Source: Collinsella sp.
GTDB taxonomy: Bacteria > Actinomycetota > Coriobacteriia > Coriobacteriales > Coriobacteriaceae
Length of the DNA: 18,902 nt
Reading direction: 5' to 3'
Assembly (NCBI GenBank): GCA_019414645.1
Contig: DXLP01000034.1
Coordinates: 2,966-21,867 of the forward strand
In this document: in pieces, positions 16,980-18,902 of the stretch
Layout of the letters: the number at the start of each line of letters is the position of its first letter
Position numbering within the stretch: the first letter of the stretch is position 1
Program-made: the position numbers and the translations under genes
The notes under the pieces: model-generated
Told to the model about the DNA's origin: nothing
The model's database searches: none
The model's input: the letters and a program-made list of their open reading frames with translations, nothing else

Positions 16980-17429
16980 TTAGATGAGAGGGGTTTCCTC
17001 ACCTGCAGGTTCAGGGTCGCTCCACATAAAACCATCGCCGGCGCCCATGCCCTCATACAGCACATATGCCGAAAAACCGCTCTCGAGCGTCGTCTCGAAA
17101 AAGCTCACGAGCAGGGCGTCATGGTAGCCGCCATCGATCTCGACGCAGCCGGTGTAGCCGATGGCATAGCGGACGATACGGCCCAGGCCCTCGTCCTTAA
17201 GACCCATCTTGTGCTCGGAGATAAAGTTGGTGGCCGCCTCCAGGCACGCCTCTTCGCCGTCCTCGTCGAGCGCCGCCAGATAACGGTTGGAAGCAGCATC
17301 CTCAATTGCCACGACCACGCCAGGGTTTTCACCGGCGGCAAGGTCGTCCAAGAACGCGCCGATCAGATCGCACACCATGGCGTCGAGCTCGGCGGAGACG
17401 TTACCGGCATCCTGCATATCCTGTGCCAT
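16980..17429 (-). CDS. Hypothetical acidic protein, 149 residues
   Basis: I do not recognise this protein. It is strongly acidic, has no signal peptide or clear membrane segment, and should be cytoplasmic. A hydrophobic strand GVVVAIED (about 37-44) and the segments AIGYTGCVEIDGGYHDALLVSFFE and SGFSAYVLYEGMG suggest a compact alpha/beta domain. The ATG at 17429 is preceded by GAAGG at seven bases, a good initiation site. It lies 30 bases after the small membrane protein gene on the same strand, and typA follows. Operon membership suggests a link to envelope or stress functions, but there is no direct evidence. Confidence 0.75.
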   Translation of the reverse strand: MAQDMQDAGNVSAELDAMVCDLIGAFLDDLAAGENPGVVVAIEDAASNRYLAALDEDGEEACLEAATNFISEHKMGLKDEGLGRIVRYAIGYTGCVEIDGGYHDALLVSFFETTLESGFSAYVLYEGMGAGDGFMWSDPEPAGEETPLI

Positions 17430-17459
17430 CTTTAGACCTTCCCATCGAGTCTGACGTCG

Positions 17460-17849
17460 TTACAGTTCTTGTGCCTCGGCGGCGATCTTGGCGGCAGCGT
17501 CGCGGGTGCGCATCATGTCCGCCGCGCGCTTGTCGAGCACCTTGATCTGACTGGTCAGCATGACTGCATCGACCACGCCCCAGATCACCAGGCCCGTAGA
17601 GATCGAAAACCCAAGCGCACCAACTGTACCACGAAGGCGTGAGCAGATTGCCGCGACAAGGGCGGAGACGACAACCATCTTGATAAACGAGCCGCGGCGC
17701 TCGCGGAGCGTGCGGGCCTGCGTCACATAGGCAATGCGAGCCGCCTCAGAAGCCTCCGAGCGCATCTGGGCCTCGCGGGCGATCGCAGCCGCCTCAGCCG
17801 ACATACCGCCGGCCATCAGCGAACGCTCCGCATCCTGGCCGCCCCGCAT
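17460..17849 (-). CDS. Small membrane protein of unknown function
   Basis: The 129-residue product has an Ala/Glu/Arg-rich, probably helical N-terminal part (about 12-50), two hydrophobic segments (about 57-70 and 75-98, GFSISTGLVIWGVVDAVML), and a charged C-terminal helix (about 100-129). It is thus likely a two-span inner membrane protein. Its ATG at 17849 directly abuts the TAA of the upstream gene (TAAATG), which suggests translational coupling because no strong Shine-Dalgarno precedes it. A second in-frame ATG at 17816 has GGAG about nine bases upstream and is an alternative start. No family is recognised. Confidence 0.72.
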   Translation of the reverse strand: MRGGQDAERSLMAGGMSAEAAAIAREAQMRSEASEAARIAYVTQARTLRERRGSFIKMVVVSALVAAICSRLRGTVGALGFSISTGLVIWGVVDAVMLTSQIKVLDKRAADMMRTRDAAAKIAAEAQEL

Positions 17850-18350
17850 TTAGAAGTCATCGGGCGAGAGCGTATGGACGAACTCGTCGAACTTCTCGAA
17901 CTCCTGCTCGTCGTCAACTTCCTCGGTATGGGCAGAAACAGTGCCCAGGCGATTCATGATGTCGTCCTCCACAAACATGGGGGCATTGCTGCGCACGGCA
18001 AGGGCAATGGCATCACTGGGACGGGCATCGATCTTGCGCTCGTCACCATCGGCCAGTACGACAATCGTCGCGTAGAACACCGGCGGCTCGGCGCGAACGA
18101 TCTCGATGCGCTCGAGCTTGGCGCCCAGGGCGCCAACAGTATCGAGCAACAGGTCATGGGTAATCGGGCGATCGGCGCGTCCGCTGTCGATGCCGCGGCT
18201 GATTGCCGCAGCCTCAAACGAGCCAGTCTGGATGGAGAGGGAGCGCAGCGGCGCGGGGGAATCCGACTTGCTGCAGCGTTCGCGAAGCACGATAAGCGAT
18301 GGCACGGGACCGGCGGCCATGACGATGGTCTCTATGTCGACACGAACCAT
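17850..18350 (-). CDS. Bifunctional nuclease family protein (DUF151/BFN)
   Basis: The 166-residue protein shows the DUF151 pattern: RPITHDLLLDTVGALGAKLE, ERIEIV, a strand with FYATIVVL, and the signature DARPSDAIALAVRSNAPMF. Relatives in plants and bacteria were described as bifunctional DNase/RNase proteins, but the bacterial function is poorly known. A Glu/Asp-rich C-terminal tail (about 138-166) follows the domain. The ATG at 18350 is chosen because GGAGGT lies five bases upstream; an upstream in-frame ATG at 18380 adds residues unlike the family. It is the first gene of a cluster with the membrane protein and the 149-residue protein. Confidence 0.9.
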   Translation of the reverse strand: MVRVDIETIVMAAGPVPSLIVLRERCSKSDSPAPLRSLSIQTGSFEAAAISRGIDSGRADRPITHDLLLDTVGALGAKLERIEIVRAEPPVFYATIVVLADGDERKIDARPSDAIALAVRSNAPMFVEDDIMNRLGTVSAHTEEVDDEQEFEKFDEFVHTLSPDDF

Positions 18351-18378
18351 GGAACACCTCCGGTACGTAGCGGTTAAC

Positions 18379-18397
18379 ACGCGGCGGCCCGCCGCGT
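18379..18397 (-). promoter_or_regulatory. GC-rich hairpin in the leader of the BFN gene
   Basis: ACGCGGCG (18379-18386) and CGCCGCGT (18390-18397) form a perfect 8-bp stem with a 3-base loop, about 29 bases upstream of the BFN start codon. A weak -10-like TAGTAT lies just upstream on the minus strand. The hairpin may stabilise the mRNA or regulate it; there is no T-run. Confidence 0.4.
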
Positions 18398-18489
18398 TGA
18401 ATAGCTATACTACCCAAACTTTCGCGTAGCACACAAAATCAAAGTAGTTAATTTGGGACAGAGCTTTTTTGACTACCTTCTGTGGCTAA

Positions 18490-18524
18490 GAAAAAAGCCT
18501 CGAGGCAATTGCCCCGAGGCTTTT
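18490..18524 (-). terminator. Intrinsic terminator of the tRNA-Ile/Ala cluster
   Basis: On the minus strand AAAGCCTCG and CGAGGCTTT, with inner GGCAATTGCC, form a nearly perfect hairpin followed by a run of T. It lies about 12 bases after the CCA of the last tRNA-Ile. Confidence 0.9.
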
Positions 18525-18535
18525 AACAGTTTTGA

Positions 18536-18612
18536 TGGTGGACCTGACAAGATTCGAACTTGTGACCTCCCGGTTATCAGCCGGACGCTCTAACCAACTG
18601 AGCTACAGGTCC
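18536..18612 (-). tRNA. tRNA-Ile(GAT), copy 1
   Basis: Acceptor arms GGACCTG and CAGGTCC pair perfectly, with discriminator A and encoded CCA at 18536-18538. The anticodon loop CTGATAA gives GAT. The D arm GCTCAGTTGGTTAGAGC and T arm ACAAG-TTCGAAT-CTTGT are standard. It is identical to the copy at 18760-18836. Confidence 0.97.
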
Positions 18613-18616
18613 ATCA

Positions 18617-18692
18617 TGGTGGAGGTTAGGGGGATCGAACCCCTGACCTCAGGCTTGCAAAGCCCGCGCTCTCCCAGCTGAGCTAAACCCCC
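18617..18692 (-). tRNA. tRNA-Ala(TGC)
   Basis: GGGGGTT pairs with AACCTCC (one G-U), with discriminator A and CCA encoded at 18617-18619. The anticodon loop TTTGCAA gives TGC. The T arm is AGGGG-TTCGATC-CCCCT. It lies between the two tRNA-Ile copies, only a few bases from copy 1. Confidence 0.97.
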
Positions 18693-18703
18693 ACGGAGAC
18701 AGT

Positions 18704-18748
18704 AATAAACACCCCAGCGGCGACTCGGCTCTCGCTGGGGTGTTTATT
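18704..18748 (-). terminator. Long stem-loop between tRNA-Ile copy 2 and tRNA-Ala
   Basis: AATAAACACCCCAGCG (18704-18719) and CGCTGGGGTGTTTATT (18733-18748) are perfect 16-bp arms over a 13-base loop. It looks like an intrinsic terminator after tRNA-Ile copy 2 (minus-strand tail TTTATTACTG). It would leave tRNA-Ala and copy 1 dependent on read-through or a local promoter; alternatively it is an RNA-processing structure. Confidence 0.65.
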
Positions 18749-18759
18749 GCGAAAGAAAG

Positions 18760-18836
18760 TGGTGGACCTGACAAGATTCGAACTTGTGACCTCCCGGTTA
18801 TCAGCCGGACGCTCTAACCAACTGAGCTACAGGTCC
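18760..18836 (-). tRNA. tRNA-Ile(GAT), copy 2
   Basis: Same sequence as the tRNA at 18536-18612, including encoded CCA at 18760-18762 and anticodon GAT. It is the promoter-proximal gene of the cluster. Confidence 0.97.
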
Positions 18837-18850
18837 ATCGCGCAAGGGAT

Positions 18851-18880
18851 ATATTAGACGAGTCGTTACGCGCGCGTCAA
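18851..18880 (-). promoter_or_regulatory. Promoter of the tRNA-Ile/Ala/Ile cluster
   Basis: On the minus strand TTGACG (18880-18875) is followed after 18 bases by TAATAT (18856-18851). Transcription would start about eight bases before the mature 5' end of tRNA-Ile copy 2. An AT-rich stretch lies just upstream. Confidence 0.6.
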
Positions 18881-18902
18881 CAACTTTTTTGAAAATCTTT
18901 GG

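Overview
The window looks like chromosomal DNA from a GC-rich actinobacterium of the class Coriobacteriia, most likely Collinsella or a close relative. This rests on overall protein flavour, tRNA genes with encoded CCA, the rpsF-ssb-rpsR-rplI block followed by dnaB and purA, and pilus proteins with SpaA/FctA-type domains. No 16S gene is present, so the genus is an inference.

Layout from left to right. Positions 1-4940 carry a housekeeping block, all on the minus strand: rpsF, ssb, rpsR and rplI (one operon with a clear promoter and a strong terminator), then dnaB, purA, and the first codons of a further gene leaving the left edge. Positions 5344-5573 hold two plus-strand serine tRNAs (GGA and CGA), each followed by its own intrinsic terminator. 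Positions 5640-6920 are an accessory insert: one gene for a protein with a C-terminal PD-(D/E)XK (DUF559/Vsr-like) nuclease signature, bracketed by two inverted copies of a roughly 80-nt hairpin element. Positions 7046-9100 hold a TRIC/UPF0126-family channel and a secreted or membrane protein combining a bactofilin-like repeat domain with a helical membrane domain, followed by REP-like stem-loops and a terminator. Positions 9210-14598 (minus) encode a two-gene pilus operon: a 1250-residue adhesin and a 547-residue SpaA-type pilin, overlapping and probably translationally coupled, with sorting signals LPEAG and MPSTG but no sortase nearby. A 425-nt AT-rich non-coding stretch lies upstream. Positions 15024-18350 (minus) carry typA/bipA preceded by a compact cluster: a bifunctional-nuclease-family (DUF151) protein, a small membrane protein and an unrecognised 149-residue protein. 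The right end has tRNA-Ile(GAT), tRNA-Ala(TGC) and an identical second tRNA-Ile(GAT), with a good promoter at the far right.

The core genes serve translation, replication restart and purine synthesis. The accessory genes concern the cell surface (pili, the polymer-forming membrane protein) and a possible mobile hairpin-plus-nuclease unit next to the serine tRNAs. The most unusual item is that unit: its two hairpin copies differ at one stem position by a compensatory G-C to A-T change, so the fold itself seems to be maintained. Everything here comes from reading the sequence; no database search was run.
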